A stretch of 40,854 bases of DNA from an uncultured Bacteroidales bacterium (GCA_903873355.1 CAIQOG010000076.1:1-40854), one strand, 5' to 3'. Positions 1 to 10,056 are shown, counted from the first letter of the stretch. Notes: generated by a model from the sequence alone, not told the origin. Translations and numbers: made by a program.

Positions 1-49
1 GCAAACGCCCGAAATGGGCAGAGTTGAATGAAATATTTTGTAGTGTTAG

Positions 50-84
50 TGCTCTGGTCTGTGAAGATCGGAGCATTGTTTTTA
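50..84 (+). terminator. Rho-independent terminator of an upstream gene outside the window
   Basis: An 11-bp stem (arms 50-60 and 65-75, two G-U wobbles) closes a GTGA loop and is followed by a T-rich run (76-84). The T run lies on the right, so it ends rightward transcription coming from before position 1. The short open stretches over positions 1-108 could be the last codons of that gene, but the frame cannot be decided. Apart from this hairpin I see nothing in 1-187. Confidence 0.6.
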
Positions 85-187
85 TAGGAATATAAGTTAA
101 GAAACTAATTATATTTAACGAAGATGAAATTTTACACAAATTTTATCAGTTGAACAATAACTATTTATTTTCTATCTTACCACTAAA

Positions 188-1117
188 TCAGATCACGATT
201 TTAAAATTTCGAATAAATCCATTTGTATTTACACTTACAAAATAAACTCCTGAACTAAGATTTGATTGAAAAAGATAATCTTTTTGTTCAAGTTTTCCGG
301 AAAACATTGTTTTTAAAAGTGTACCCTTCACATTATATAAATTTATAGTCGCATTTGTATTCAGTTCTGAGTGCAACCTGATTACATCTCCGTTATTGAA
401 AACATTTAATTTTTGCAAATCCATTACTTTGGAGGTTCCTGTTACATTCAATGGACGAGTTTTAATATTATCTATATAACAAACATATTCCGATTGGAGA
501 GTTACCCCCGAATTATAAGTTGGCATTATGGCTATTCCAAGTACTCCGGCAGATAAAGTCGTGAGATTTGTAGCACTGAATTTAGATTTGTCAATCAGCA
601 CTATATAATTATACCAGTCTCCAGCTTGTGTATATGGAACCACAGAACCAGAAAAAGTGAGTGTCACACCTGCATCTTCCCGGCTATCTTGTGTGGTATT
701 AAAATAGGTCAACAGTTTCACACGTATTTCCTGTGTTGTAGCAGGAGTTGTGCTGTAGGTAGTATTCACCGCCTTACCTACGATATTTGCCGGTTGGTAA
801 ATATCAAAGCTGAGTGTATCAATATCGTCAATATTCAGAGGAGCTGAGAACTTGAATTTGAGTCCGTACCAACGTGCTTCGAGAGAACTGTACCGAAGTA
901 CTTTGGCTGAACTATTATTACTATTTATTAGTGGGTTATCTACCACCTGATGAGAATATTTCCATCTGGGATAATAAGTGACACTTGTGCTGTTGCCGAA
1001 ACGGAAATAATATGGTGTTGAATCAAAAGTCTCAAAGTCGCCCGTAAATGAATTTTGTGCGACACTAATCTGACTACTAAAGACAAAAATAAAAAGCAGG
1101 ATAAAAATATTTTTCAT
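188..1117 (-). CDS. Secreted T9SS-sorted protein, possible carbohydrate-binding jelly roll
   Basis: A 309-residue exported protein of unknown function. Residues 1-20 are a signal peptide ending in VAQ. The middle (about 21-225) is beta-rich, with many Tyr, Trp and Thr, and a pattern (surface Trp, 'DIDTLSFDIYQP', 'YIDNIK' near the end) that resembles jelly-roll carbohydrate-binding modules. The last ~80 residues (from about 230) form a type A Por secretion sorting domain: a beta-strand pattern with 'INLYNVKGTLLKT' and 'LSSGVYFVSV', ending in a basic/hydrophobic tail. It should therefore be carried by T9SS to the surface or medium. It is transcribed divergently from the SusCD block and could act as an accessory glycan-binding protein for it, but this is inference; no catalytic motif is visible. 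Confidence 0.7.
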   Translation of the reverse strand: MKNIFILLFIFVFSSQISVAQNSFTGDFETFDSTPYYFRFGNSTSVTYYPRWKYSHQVVDNPLINSNNSSAKVLRYSSLEARWYGLKFKFSAPLNIDDIDTLSFDIYQPANIVGKAVNTTYSTTPATTQEIRVKLLTYFNTTQDSREDAGVTLTFSGSVVPYTQAGDWYNYIVLIDKSKFSATNLTTLSAGVLGIAIMPTYNSGVTLQSEYVCYIDNIKTRPLNVTGTSKVMDLQKLNVFNNGDVIRLHSELNTNATINLYNVKGTLLKTMFSGKLEQKDYLFQSNLSSGVYFVSVNTNGFIRNFKIVI

Positions 1118-1152
1118 TACGATATAATTTGATGTGTTCTAAAATCACAAAA

Positions 1153-1160
1153 CAAAAATA
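1153..1160 (-). promoter_or_regulatory. Bacteroidota -7 element for the leftward T9SS protein gene
   Basis: On the minus strand this reads TATTTTTG, a perfect match to TAnnTTTG, 36 bases before the start codon at 1117. The -33 region is weak (a TTTA 16 bases upstream). The same octamer precedes the two other main leftward transcription units (17327-17334 and 28466-28473). Confidence 0.4.
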
Positions 1161-1257
1161 CTCATTTGTATCTAAATAAATAATGTACGAATATACTTAT
1201 TATTCCAAAATTGATTATTCGGAAAATAATTGCATACTTTGTGGATGATATAAGCAG

Positions 1258-1286
1258 TTGTTACTTGCAGGATATCGATACTTTTG
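1258..1286 (+). promoter_or_regulatory. Promoter for the lyase-like gene and SusCD block
   Basis: TTG at 1258-1260, an 18-base spacer, and TACTTTTG at 1279-1286 match the Bacteroidota -33/-7 consensus. Transcription would begin near 1293, leaving a leader of about 75-80 bases before the preferred start at 1371. Confidence 0.5.
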
Positions 1287-1370
1287 TTCAGCAATTAGAA
1301 AATAAAGGTATTTTGTCCTGTTAAGATGAATGCTTCAATTCATTTAATTACACGAATACTATTGTCCGTT

Positions 1371-2465
1371 ATGAAAAAGTTACAACAAATCATTATCGTT
1401 CTCGCATTAGGAAGTTTTTTTTCAGGTGGTATGCTGGCACAAACCAATATTGAGCGAATGTTTCCAAATCTGGTTCTTACCCGTGAACAATATAATAAAT
1501 GGAAATCTGCAATTGATTCTACAACAACTTCTGACGGAAAAACTGCTTTTGATAGTTTTGTTCGTTTGTTGTCGATCACAACCATCCGGGATGATGTCAC
1601 TCCTTCACCAGTAACTTCGCTTTCGGTGAGCGGTGCAAGTGCTATTGTTGCGAGCGATATGCAAAGAATGTATGCCCTATGTTTATATTATGCATTCACC
1701 CAAAGCGATGTTTACCTGGCTAAAGCTAAACAATTTTATCTGGCATGGGCCGCAGTTAATACTGCAGTAAAAGAGAATTCTCCGGGCGAAACAGTCTACA
1801 ATCCGGGTATCGAAGGCTATTCAATTATTCGAAATTGTATAGATTCAACATCCAGGGTTGCCATTGACACATGGATGAGAAGAAGAGCTACTATAGCAAC
1901 AGCTGATGCTGTACGCACGAATAACTGGCAAACAATCAGGCTTCAGTTTTTGCTTTATTATGGTTTGCTATTAAATGATGCAACCATACTCACAAAATTT
2001 TCAAGTGGATATGATCCTTTTATACCCATTAATCTATATCCTAACGGAACTTCCATCGATTTATTAGGCAGAGATGCTTTTGCTTACCACGCCTACGATC
2101 TTCTCTTTTTTGCAAAAATACTTAAGGCTGAAGCTTGTTATTATGGCGTTGCCAAAGCAGATTCGATGTATGCCAAAGAATATCAGTGGGGTTCATCCAT
2201 AAAAAAATCGGTTGATTTTTGGAAACCTTATATGTTATATCCATCAAAGTACTCGCATATTGAATTTCTGGAAACCGAGTATACACCCGACATTGCAGCC
2301 CACCCATCAGAGTACAATAAGCCGTACAATCCATCGGGAACAATTTATGTGGCAGATGAGATGTATCTGCTTGATCAGGATTTATTTCAGGCAATAAAAT
2401 TATACCGTGGAAATACAAAAACTGCCACTTTAGCTCTATGGTTGAGTGCTTTGAGATGGAACTAA
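1371..2465 (+). CDS. Alginate-lyase-superfamily (PF05426-like) secreted protein
   Basis: A 364-residue secreted protein probably of the (alpha/alpha)-toroid alginate lyase superfamily (PL5/PL38-like). The frame is open from an ATG at 1326, but I prefer the ATG at 1371 because it opens a normal signal peptide (MKKLQQ..., cleavage after LAQ, residue 24). Family-like motifs: 'RTNNWQTIRLQ' (N184-N185-W186), which matches the Asn-containing active-site region, and 'DLLGRDAFAYHAYDL' (R234, H240, Y242), equivalent to the Arg/His/Tyr set of PL5 enzymes. The 49-base gap to the first susC gene suggests cotranscription. Substrate is unknown; related proteins occur in many loci for uronic-acid polymers other than alginate. 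Exact family assignment is uncertain. Confidence 0.7.
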   Translation: MKKLQQIIIVLALGSFFSGGMLAQTNIERMFPNLVLTREQYNKWKSAIDSTTTSDGKTAFDSFVRLLSITTIRDDVTPSPVTSLSVSGASAIVASDMQRMYALCLYYAFTQSDVYLAKAKQFYLAWAAVNTAVKENSPGETVYNPGIEGYSIIRNCIDSTSRVAIDTWMRRRATIATADAVRTNNWQTIRLQFLLYYGLLLNDATILTKFSSGYDPFIPINLYPNGTSIDLLGRDAFAYHAYDLLFFAKILKAEACYYGVAKADSMYAKEYQWGSSIKKSVDFWKPYMLYPSKYSHIEFLETEYTPDIAAHPSEYNKPYNPSGTIYVADEMYLLDQDLFQAIKLYRGNTKTATLALWLSALRWN

Positions 2466-2514
2466 CCAATCTTCAGTTTGCTAATTATTCAACTCTCAAT
2501 TAACCATTTCTAAT

Positions 2515-5500
2515 ATGAATAAATCAATTATAATCACATTACTGTCATTTGTTTTAATTTGCTCAAATGCAGTAATGATGAAAACGTATGCACAGGCAAA
2601 CTATGTTTCCGGAGTTATAAAAGACGAAAAAGGAGAAACATTGATAGGTGTAAGTATTTTGGTAAAAGGCTCTAAATCAGCAACAGTAAGCGATATTGAT
2701 GGCAAATTTTCCATACCTGCATCGCCAAAATCAACACTTGCTTTTTCGTACGTGGGATTTATAACGAAAGAGCTTCAATTGGTTGAAGGTCAGAATAAGT
2801 ATATCATTATCCTGGCAGAAAATGCAAAATCGTTGGATGAGGTTGTTGTGGTAGGCTATGGAACTCAGAGAAAACAAACCGTAACAGGTTCTATCAGTAC
2901 TGTGAAAAGTGCCGAACTGACCGATATTCCGGTATCGAATCTAAACAGTGCTCTTACCGGAAAACTTCCCGGATTAATTACCCTGCAACCTTCAGGTCGT
3001 CCTGGCGAAGATGTTGCATCAATTTATGTACGTGGTCTTTCTACCTGGGTAGATGCAAGTCCGCTGATTATTGTAGATGGAGTGGAACGGGAAAGTTTTT
3101 CACAAATAAATGCGAATGAAGTAGAAACAATTTCGGTTCTGAAAGATGCTTCATCCACTGCTGTATATGGTGTTCGCGGTGCCAACGGTGTTATTTTGAT
3201 TACGACTAAAAGAGGTACTGAAGGTAAGCCTAAAGTTAGTCTATCGGTAAATTACGGGTTACAGACACCGACCAAAATACCACAATTTCTAGGTTCATAC
3301 GACCATTTATTACTAAAGAAACAGGCATATATTAATGATGGTCAAGATCCGTTAGTGATGGCGCCTACCCTATTGTCCGACGAGGCGTTGGAAGGTTTTC
3401 GCTCAGGCTTAGACCCTTACAAATATCCCAATGTGAACTGGTATAATGAGATGACTAAAAGCTCATCGCCCGAAAAACAATACAATCTAAATGTTTCCGG
3501 GGGAATTAAAGCCATTAAGTATTTTGTTTCTGTAGGTTATCTGGATCAGTCAGGAATGTTTAAATACACCGATCTGCAAAAAAATTATAATCCTGATACC
3601 TATTACCGCCGCTTTAATTACCGGAGTAATCTGGATATAACGATTAACAAATATCAGACTCTGACTACCAATATAAGCGGTCGGATTGAAGAGAAAAATG
3701 GTTTTCCGGGTGTAAGTAACCTCATTCAATCGCTTATTGCTAAGCAGCCTTATCTCAATCCCATTTTTAATCCGGATGGAAGCGTTTCCGCTTTACAAGG
3801 AAATGGAAACCCACTGACAAAAATTGCCTATTCAGGTTATGAAAATACCCGCACCAATAATTACGATTTAATGGGCTTGTTGCACAACGATTTGAGCTTT
3901 ATCACCAAAGGACTTGCTTTTGATGCTTCGGTATCCTATACAAGTACCGTTGGACGTTTGAAATCGTATACCGATGGCGTGGACACCTATTTTTATTCTC
4001 CAACTACCGGAAGATACGACCAAATAACAGAAGATTCACCTTTCTCCTATGGTGGTGAAAGTACTTCGGCTTTATTCAGAAGGGAAGGAATTCAGTTGAA
4101 GCTGTACTACACAAAAACCATTGAAAAACACAATTTTAAAGGAACTCTTGTGTATAATCAACAAAAGGATTTCAATGGAATTTCCATTCCAAGCGTGTTG
4201 ATGGGCTATGCCGGACGAGTGGAATACGCTTTTGCCAATAAATACCTGGCAGAAGTAAATTTAGGTTACAATGGTTCTGAAAATTTCGCCAAAGGACACC
4301 GGTTTGGATTTTTTCCGGCCTTCTCCATGGGTTACGTGATAACTGAAGAAAATTTCATGAAAGGCCTCAGTTCTGTACTTCCTTACCTGAAAATCAGAGG
4401 TTCGATGGGATTGGTTGGCAATGATAAAATCGGCTCTAATTCCCGCTTTCTGTATCAGGGGCTGTATTCTTCAGTAGGTGTTTCGCAGTATTACGATTTT
4501 GGAACTAACAACCCGACCAGTACAGGTGGAATTGTGGAGTCACGAAATGAAAATCCTGATTTGACATGGGAAATGGCTTTGAAACAAAACATTGGAATTG
4601 ATGGTCATTTGTTTAGTGGCAATTTATTGTCTTTCAGTGTTGATTTCTTCTCCGAAAATCGAAAGAATATTTTAATGACTGCTGGTTCGCTTCTGCAATC
4701 AACAGGAATAGCATCGCCCATTTATAACATTGGGGAAGTGAATAACTGGGGATATGAAATGGAACTGACTCACCGAAATAAAATCGGAGCTTTTGAATAT
4801 TTTTTGAAAGGAAACATGAGTTTTGCTCGCAATCAGATTGTGAATTACGATGATCCGGGCAAAACACCTGCTTATCAAAAATATGCAGGCTATCGAATCG
4901 GACAGTTCAGAGGGTATCAGGTACTCGGTTTTTTCCAGAGTGTTGAGGAAATCAACAATTCTCCAAGTCAGGCAGGTCTCGGTGGTCCAATCATTCCGGG
5001 TGATTTAAAATATTTGGATTATAACGACGACAAAGTTATTAATGATAAGGATATTATTCCGATTGGTTACTCCCGCGTTCCGGAAATTACCTATGCGCTA
5101 ACGCCCGGTTTTTCATGGAAAGGATTTGATTTTTCGGTAATGATGCAGGGATCTGCTAATTCGTCTGTTTACTTCACTTCCAATGCAGGTTTTGAGTTTG
5201 GCGGTGGTGCCGGTGGTGGACAGGTTTCATCTATTCATCAGGATTACTGGACTCCAACCAATTTAGATGCAAAATATCCTTCGTTGCACGTTGTTACTAA
5301 ACACAGCAATAAAAACATCAACACATTCTTTCTGAAAAAAGGAGATTATCTGCGTTTGAAAACCTTGCAAGTTGGTTATTCTATTCCAAAATCAGTTTGC
5401 AAATATCTTCAGGTAGAAGCAATTCGCATTTTTGCAAGCGGTAGTAACCTCTACACATGGTCGGCACTGGATAATTTCGACCCCGAAGTTATTAATCAGA

Positions 5501-5559
5501 GTGGCGAAGTTTACCCTCAGCAGACAGTATATAACTTTGGTATTAATCTTAATTTCTAA
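2515..5559 (+). CDS. SusC-like TonB-dependent outer-membrane oligosaccharide transporter (pair 1)
   Basis: A full-length 1014-residue SusC/RagA-family porin. Order: signal peptide (1-27), carboxypeptidase-regulatory-like beta sandwich (about 30-100, 'GVIKDEKGETLIGVSILVKG' and 'VSDIDGKFSI'), TonB-box-like segment (about 108-116, 'DEVVVVGYG'), plug domain (about 120-235, with 'PLIIVDGVER', 'VLKDASSTAVYGVRGANGVI'), then the beta barrel ending in an aromatic C terminus (NLNF). It imports oligosaccharides across the outer membrane with the SusD-like lipoprotein starting 6 bases downstream. The tight spacing and matching order mark a canonical PUL pair. The glycan specificity cannot be read from sequence. 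Confidence 0.96.
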   Translation: MNKSIIITLLSFVLICSNAVMMKTYAQANYVSGVIKDEKGETLIGVSILVKGSKSATVSDIDGKFSIPASPKSTLAFSYVGFITKELQLVEGQNKYIIILAENAKSLDEVVVVGYGTQRKQTVTGSISTVKSAELTDIPVSNLNSALTGKLPGLITLQPSGRPGEDVASIYVRGLSTWVDASPLIIVDGVERESFSQINANEVETISVLKDASSTAVYGVRGANGVILITTKRGTEGKPKVSLSVNYGLQTPTKIPQFLGSYDHLLLKKQAYINDGQDPLVMAPTLLSDEALEGFRSGLDPYKYPNVNWYNEMTKSSSPEKQYNLNVSGGIKAIKYFVSVGYLDQSGMFKYTDLQKNYNPDTYYRRFNYRSNLDITINKYQTLTTNISGRIEEKNGFPGVSNLIQSLIAKQPYLNPIFNPDGSVSALQGNGNPLTKIAYSGYENTRTNNYDLMGLLHNDLSFITKGLAFDASVSYTSTVGRLKSYTDGVDTYFYSPTTGRYDQITEDSPFSYGGESTSALFRREGIQLKLYYTKTIEKHNFKGTLVYNQQKDFNGISIPSVLMGYAGRVEYAFANKYLAEVNLGYNGSENFAKGHRFGFFPAFSMGYVITEENFMKGLSSVLPYLKIRGSMGLVGNDKIGSNSRFLYQGLYSSVGVSQYYDFGTNNPTSTGGIVESRNENPDLTWEMALKQNIGIDGHLFSGNLLSFSVDFFSENRKNILMTAGSLLQSTGIASPIYNIGEVNNWGYEMELTHRNKIGAFEYFLKGNMSFARNQIVNYDDPGKTPAYQKYAGYRIGQFRGYQVLGFFQSVEEINNSPSQAGLGGPIIPGDLKYLDYNDDKVINDKDIIPIGYSRVPEITYALTPGFSWKGFDFSVMMQGSANSSVYFTSNAGFEFGGGAGGGQVSSIHQDYWTPTNLDAKYPSLHVVTKHSNKNINTFFLKKGDYLRLKTLQVGYSIPKSVCKYLQVEAIRIFASGSNLYTWSALDNFDPEVINQSGEVYPQQTVYNFGINLNF

Positions 5560-5565
5560 ATCTGT

Positions 5566-7242
5566 ATGAGAAAGTTTATTATAATATTGGCCTTATTCCT
5601 ATCTATTCTGACAATGCCATCCTGTGTCGATATTTTCAATGAAAGCTTGCTGGAACAAACACCAGAGCAGGATTTGACTTTCGACAAAATATTTACCGAT
5701 TATGAGCAGTTCAAGAAATATGCTGACTACTCCTATTCATATATGCCCTGCCATTTGGGACGTATGTGGAACTCGCTGAACTGTGCCATTTCCGATGAGG
5801 CCGAAGGACTTGGCGTAAATCAAAGTTCTACCGTTTTCAATAATGGTTCGTGGACAGGTGCTACCATTTCCATGGATGGATCACCTTCTTCAAACGCCGC
5901 ATTGGAGCTTGGAGAATTATGGAAAAAGCTTTATGCAGGTATCCGTCAGGTAAACGTAAGCTTAGACAATATGGACAGAGTAACCAATTTCCCCTCGGCA
6001 GAAATTAAAAGCCGGTATCGTGGCGAAATGCTTTTTCTACGAGGATATTTGTATTTTGAACTGATAAAACGTTGGGGAGGTGTTCCTATTTACGATAAAT
6101 CAATCGATTTGAAAACCGATCAGTTGGATATTCCCCGTAGCAGCTATGATGAGTGTGTGACATTCATAGTTAAAGACTGTGACGAGGCAGCTCAATTGCT
6201 TGCTCCAATTCAGAACATTGATAATGGTCGTGCAACGCAGGGTGCAGCATTAGCCTTGAAGTCAAGAGCACTTTTGTATGCAGCCCGTCCGTTGAATAAT
6301 CCTGAAAATAAGCGCGAAAAATGGCAAGCCGCAGCCGATGCAGCAAAAGCAGTTATGGACCTCAATAAATATACGCTTTACAGCGATTATGTGAATATGT
6401 TTTTCCAACCTGTTTGCTCCGAGATTATTATGAATCGTCCACGTCCGGCGATTAATTTCGAGCAGGGACATACCGATAATTCTAATTTTCTGGTTCGTTT
6501 TATTGTTCCGCAAGGTTATAATGGTTGGATGGGAACAGCTGTTACTCAGAATTTTGTGGATATGTACGAAGACAGCAAAGGGTACCCGATTACTGACAGT
6601 CGTTCCAATTATGATCCCAACAACCCGTATTTAAACCGTGATCCACGTTTTAGTATGACTATTTTGTACAATAACCGTTCGTGGTACGACCGCAATATGG
6701 AGTTTTATGTGAATGGTCGTGACTGGGGCGAAACCTATAACAATCCGTTCAGTTATTGTATTGCCAAATTCTGGAAGGAATCTCATCAACGCTACAAAAA
6801 CACCACAGAATATCTGAATTATATTGTTTTCCGCTACGCTGAAATTCTGTTGAATTATGCCGAAGCACAGAACGAACTGGATGGTCCGACAGATCCCGTA
6901 CGCTCAGCAACCACCGAACTACGGGCACGGGTTGGACAAGTTCCTATTCCGGTGGATATTTCAAACACCAAAGAAAGCATGCGCGAACGCATAAAAAATG
7001 AGCGGGCTATTGAATTTTGTTTCGAGGAACAACGCTGGTACGATGTGTTGAGTTGGGATGAAGGTGTGAAATACTTTGATAAGACCATTAAAGCAATGCG
7101 TATCAAAAAAGTGGGCAGTGCATTTACTTACGAAGTATACGACTACGAAAAACGTGTGTTTAAACCCTATATGCACCGTTATCCGATTCCGTATGCCGAG
7201 ATTTATAAAAGTCAGTATCTAATTCAGAATGACGGTTGGTAA
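5566..7242 (+). CDS. SusD-like surface glycan-binding lipoprotein (pair 1)
   Basis: A 558-residue RagB/SusD-family protein. The signal peptide ends in a lipobox with lipidated Cys20 ('MPSCVDIF'). Family landmarks include 'GEMLFLRGYLYFELIKRWGGVPI' in the middle third, the TPR-like helical region with 'ALKSRALLYAARPL', and the C-terminal 'RIKNERAIEFCFEEQRWYDV' motif followed by 'YPIPYAEI' near the end. It caps the SusC barrel of the preceding gene and delivers glycan to it. It starts 6 bases after susC and is followed after 36 bases by a second susC, so the four genes probably form one transcript. Confidence 0.95.
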   Translation: MRKFIIILALFLSILTMPSCVDIFNESLLEQTPEQDLTFDKIFTDYEQFKKYADYSYSYMPCHLGRMWNSLNCAISDEAEGLGVNQSSTVFNNGSWTGATISMDGSPSSNAALELGELWKKLYAGIRQVNVSLDNMDRVTNFPSAEIKSRYRGEMLFLRGYLYFELIKRWGGVPIYDKSIDLKTDQLDIPRSSYDECVTFIVKDCDEAAQLLAPIQNIDNGRATQGAALALKSRALLYAARPLNNPENKREKWQAAADAAKAVMDLNKYTLYSDYVNMFFQPVCSEIIMNRPRPAINFEQGHTDNSNFLVRFIVPQGYNGWMGTAVTQNFVDMYEDSKGYPITDSRSNYDPNNPYLNRDPRFSMTILYNNRSWYDRNMEFYVNGRDWGETYNNPFSYCIAKFWKESHQRYKNTTEYLNYIVFRYAEILLNYAEAQNELDGPTDPVRSATTELRARVGQVPIPVDISNTKESMRERIKNERAIEFCFEEQRWYDVLSWDEGVKYFDKTIKAMRIKKVGSAFTYEVYDYEKRVFKPYMHRYPIPYAEIYKSQYLIQNDGW

Positions 7243-7278
7243 TTCAGTAAAACTATTCTTGTACTAAAAACACACATT

Positions 7279-10056
7279 ATGATAAATATGTATCAGCATA
7301 AAATAGTTACGATGTTACTGCTTATTGCCGGTAGTTTGACAGCTCTCAATGCCGCGGCTCAAACCGACACACCTGCTTTAACACAAACTAAAACTATAGC
7401 CATTGCCTATGGCACAGTTCCAATGGAAAAGAATTCATCGGCAATATCCACTGTCAATGCTTCTACTATTCAGAAAAATTCGGTGACTTCAATTGAAGAA
7501 GCGTTGAACGGTACTGCTTCCGGACTCTATTCCATCAAGAGTGGCGGACAGGACTTTGGAGCACGTAATTTTGATTTTTTCATTCGCGGAAAAGCAACAA
7601 TAGCTTCAGCCACACCCCTTATTTTGGTAGACGATGTGGAATCCAATATCAACCTGCTTGATTTTAATCAGGTAGTGAGTGTTACTGTTTTGAAAGATGC
7701 TTCGGCATTAGCCATGTATGGCATGCGTGGAGCAAACGGTGTTATTCTGATAAAAACCAAACGTGGTTCAGTTTCAAAAAATGTTATTGGTCTTGATTTT
7801 CGAGTTGGAGTTCAGAATCCGGTAAAAGTCCGACAGACAGTGAATGCTTATGATTATACAAGCTTGTACAACGAAGCGTTGGCAAACGATGGTAGTGCCG
7901 GAATTTACAATCCTAATGCCTATTTAAACAATACAAATCCAACAAAATATCCGGATGTAAATGCAGGAAGTCTGTTCCTGAAAAATCAATCTTTAACTCA
8001 GCAATACAATTTTACAGCCAGTGGTGGCAGTCAGATTGCTCAATATTTTTGTCAGATTGGCTATACCAAATTAGATGGTTTGTTTCATCTGAACAATATG
8101 GCAAATGCCAAACAAAAGGACTACGAACGATATAGTTTCCGAACAAATCTGGATGTGAATCTGGGTGCCGGCTTTAAAATGGCGGTAGATGTGCTGGCGG
8201 CATTTGATTATACCCGTGCACCCTGGATTAGTGCCAGTTACGATGCTAATGCTTCGGCCAGTTATTTATTTAATTCGCTTATGACAACTCCTGCTAATGC
8301 TTTTCCGGTTACCAACCCTGATGGATCCTTAGGTGGAACTTCGGTTTATCGCGACAACCCGCAGGGAATATTATTGCGTGGGTTGCGTACCGATGAACAC
8401 AAATTGCTGACGTCGCGCATTAACCTGACCAAAGACCTGAGTTTTATCGCCAAGGGGCTGAAAGCCAGTGTTATGTATCATTTCGAAAACTATAACTCAT
8501 CGTACAAGGCGAAATATAAATCGTTTGCGGTATATCAGTTGGACTCAGTGACAAATACGTACAGCAAGTACGGTACTGATGATACCAAATCGACCACAAC
8601 CGGTGGTGAAACGTCGGGCTATTACCGCGACAATAATTTTATTGCGAACCTGAATTACGACCGTACATTCAAAAATCACGATATCAGCGCAGTTGTTTTG
8701 TACAATCTGATTACTTCCAATACTTCAGGTGATGTCCCCGATCATGTATATCAGGGTATTTCCGGACGGGTAATGTATGGTTATGCAAAAAAATATTTAG
8801 CTGAACTGACCGCTTCTTATCAGGGTTCAAATAATTTCCAACGGGGAAAACGCTATGGATTTTTTCCTGCTGCAGCAGTTTCGTGGGTTGCTTCCGAAGA
8901 AAAATTCCTGCAAAGCAACAAAATTGTTGATTATCTCAAAATCAGAGCATCGTACGGTTTAAATGGTAATGACCAGACAGGCGGAAACCGGTTTGCTTAT
9001 CGTCAGGCATGGTATGCCGGCTCGGGATATGGATTTGGCAACCCGAATGCTAGCAGCGACGGTTCATACGAAGGAACTCTTTCGAATACTGATGCAACCT
9101 GGGAGAAAGCCTACAAAGCTGATATCGGTATCGATGTCAAAACATTAAAAGGCAAGTTGTCATTCACCGTAGATGTGTTTCACGAAACCCGTAACGATAT
9201 TATGGTGGATCAGGCCAATGTAGTGCCTTCGCTCATAGGTATTTCGTTGCCACTTATTAATGCCGGAACAATTGAAAATAAAGGGCTTGAGGCTTCATTG
9301 ACTTACTCTAAAAAATTTGGCGACATAGGCATAAATCTGGGCGGAAATTTCCTTTATGCACACAACACCATCATTGATTTAAAAGAACTTCCGTATCAAT
9401 ATTCCTGGATGTATCGTAAAGGAAACTCCATTGATACTCGCTATGGATTTGTAGCTAACGGTATTTATAATTCGGCAGCCGACCTTACCGGCGAACCAAC
9501 TTCGGCTTACAAAACAGTTGGTCCGGGCGATATCCGTTATGTAAATCAAAATCCGGCTGACGATCAGGTAATTAACGAACTCGATAAGGTAGCAATCGGC
9601 AATGCATTCCCCGAAATTATTTACGGAGTCAATCTGGAAATTACCTACAAAGGTTTTGACTTCAGTTGCTACGGTGAGGGCAGTTCACGTTCACAAATTT
9701 ATGTTCGTCCGGGCAATTTTACTCAATATGCATTGAATAACCGCTGGACTAGTGCAACAAGCAACGACAATTTTCCAAAACTCAGCATCAGTGATACCCA
9801 TAATACGCAGAATTCAACTTTCTGGCAGGAGTCAGGCAACTTCTTCCGCATCAGTACAGTGGAAGTTGGTTATGAATTGCCAAAAGTGTGGGTAAGTAAA
9901 GTGGCTTTGTCGAGTGCACGGGTTTATTTGAATGCCAATAATGTATTTACATTTTCGACGGAACGCGAAGGTCGTGACCCTGAAGCACTAACTGCCGGAT
10001 TCAGCGAATACCCACTTCTGAGAACTGTAATACTTGGTTTATCCCTAAAACTATAA
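7279..10056 (+). CDS. SusC-like TonB-dependent transporter lacking the N-terminal extension (pair 2)
   Basis: A 925-residue SusC-family porin, about 90 residues shorter than its neighbour. After the signal peptide (1-28, ending NAAAQ) it moves directly to a TonB-box-like stretch (about 38-46, 'KTIAIAYGT') and the plug (about 50-165, 'PLILVDDVES', 'VLKDASALAMYGMRGANGVI'); the carboxypeptidase-regulatory-like sandwich is missing. The barrel is otherwise intact and ends in a hydrophobic strand. It lies 36 bases after the first susD and 6 bases before the second. A second transporter of different sequence in the same transcript suggests import of a second product or size class from the same polymer. 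Confidence 0.93.
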   Translation: MINMYQHKIVTMLLLIAGSLTALNAAAQTDTPALTQTKTIAIAYGTVPMEKNSSAISTVNASTIQKNSVTSIEEALNGTASGLYSIKSGGQDFGARNFDFFIRGKATIASATPLILVDDVESNINLLDFNQVVSVTVLKDASALAMYGMRGANGVILIKTKRGSVSKNVIGLDFRVGVQNPVKVRQTVNAYDYTSLYNEALANDGSAGIYNPNAYLNNTNPTKYPDVNAGSLFLKNQSLTQQYNFTASGGSQIAQYFCQIGYTKLDGLFHLNNMANAKQKDYERYSFRTNLDVNLGAGFKMAVDVLAAFDYTRAPWISASYDANASASYLFNSLMTTPANAFPVTNPDGSLGGTSVYRDNPQGILLRGLRTDEHKLLTSRINLTKDLSFIAKGLKASVMYHFENYNSSYKAKYKSFAVYQLDSVTNTYSKYGTDDTKSTTTGGETSGYYRDNNFIANLNYDRTFKNHDISAVVLYNLITSNTSGDVPDHVYQGISGRVMYGYAKKYLAELTASYQGSNNFQRGKRYGFFPAAAVSWVASEEKFLQSNKIVDYLKIRASYGLNGNDQTGGNRFAYRQAWYAGSGYGFGNPNASSDGSYEGTLSNTDATWEKAYKADIGIDVKTLKGKLSFTVDVFHETRNDIMVDQANVVPSLIGISLPLINAGTIENKGLEASLTYSKKFGDIGINLGGNFLYAHNTIIDLKELPYQYSWMYRKGNSIDTRYGFVANGIYNSAADLTGEPTSAYKTVGPGDIRYVNQNPADDQVINELDKVAIGNAFPEIIYGVNLEITYKGFDFSCYGEGSSRSQIYVRPGNFTQYALNNRWTSATSNDNFPKLSISDTHNTQNSTFWQESGNFFRISTVEVGYELPKVWVSKVALSSARVYLNANNVFTFSTEREGRDPEALTAGFSEYPLLRTVILGLSLKL

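Noticed and set aside
1326..1370. Upstream ATG at 1326 as the start of the alginate-lyase-like protein
   Set aside because: It would put 15 residues before a complete standard signal peptide; the ATG at 1371 gives a better export signal.
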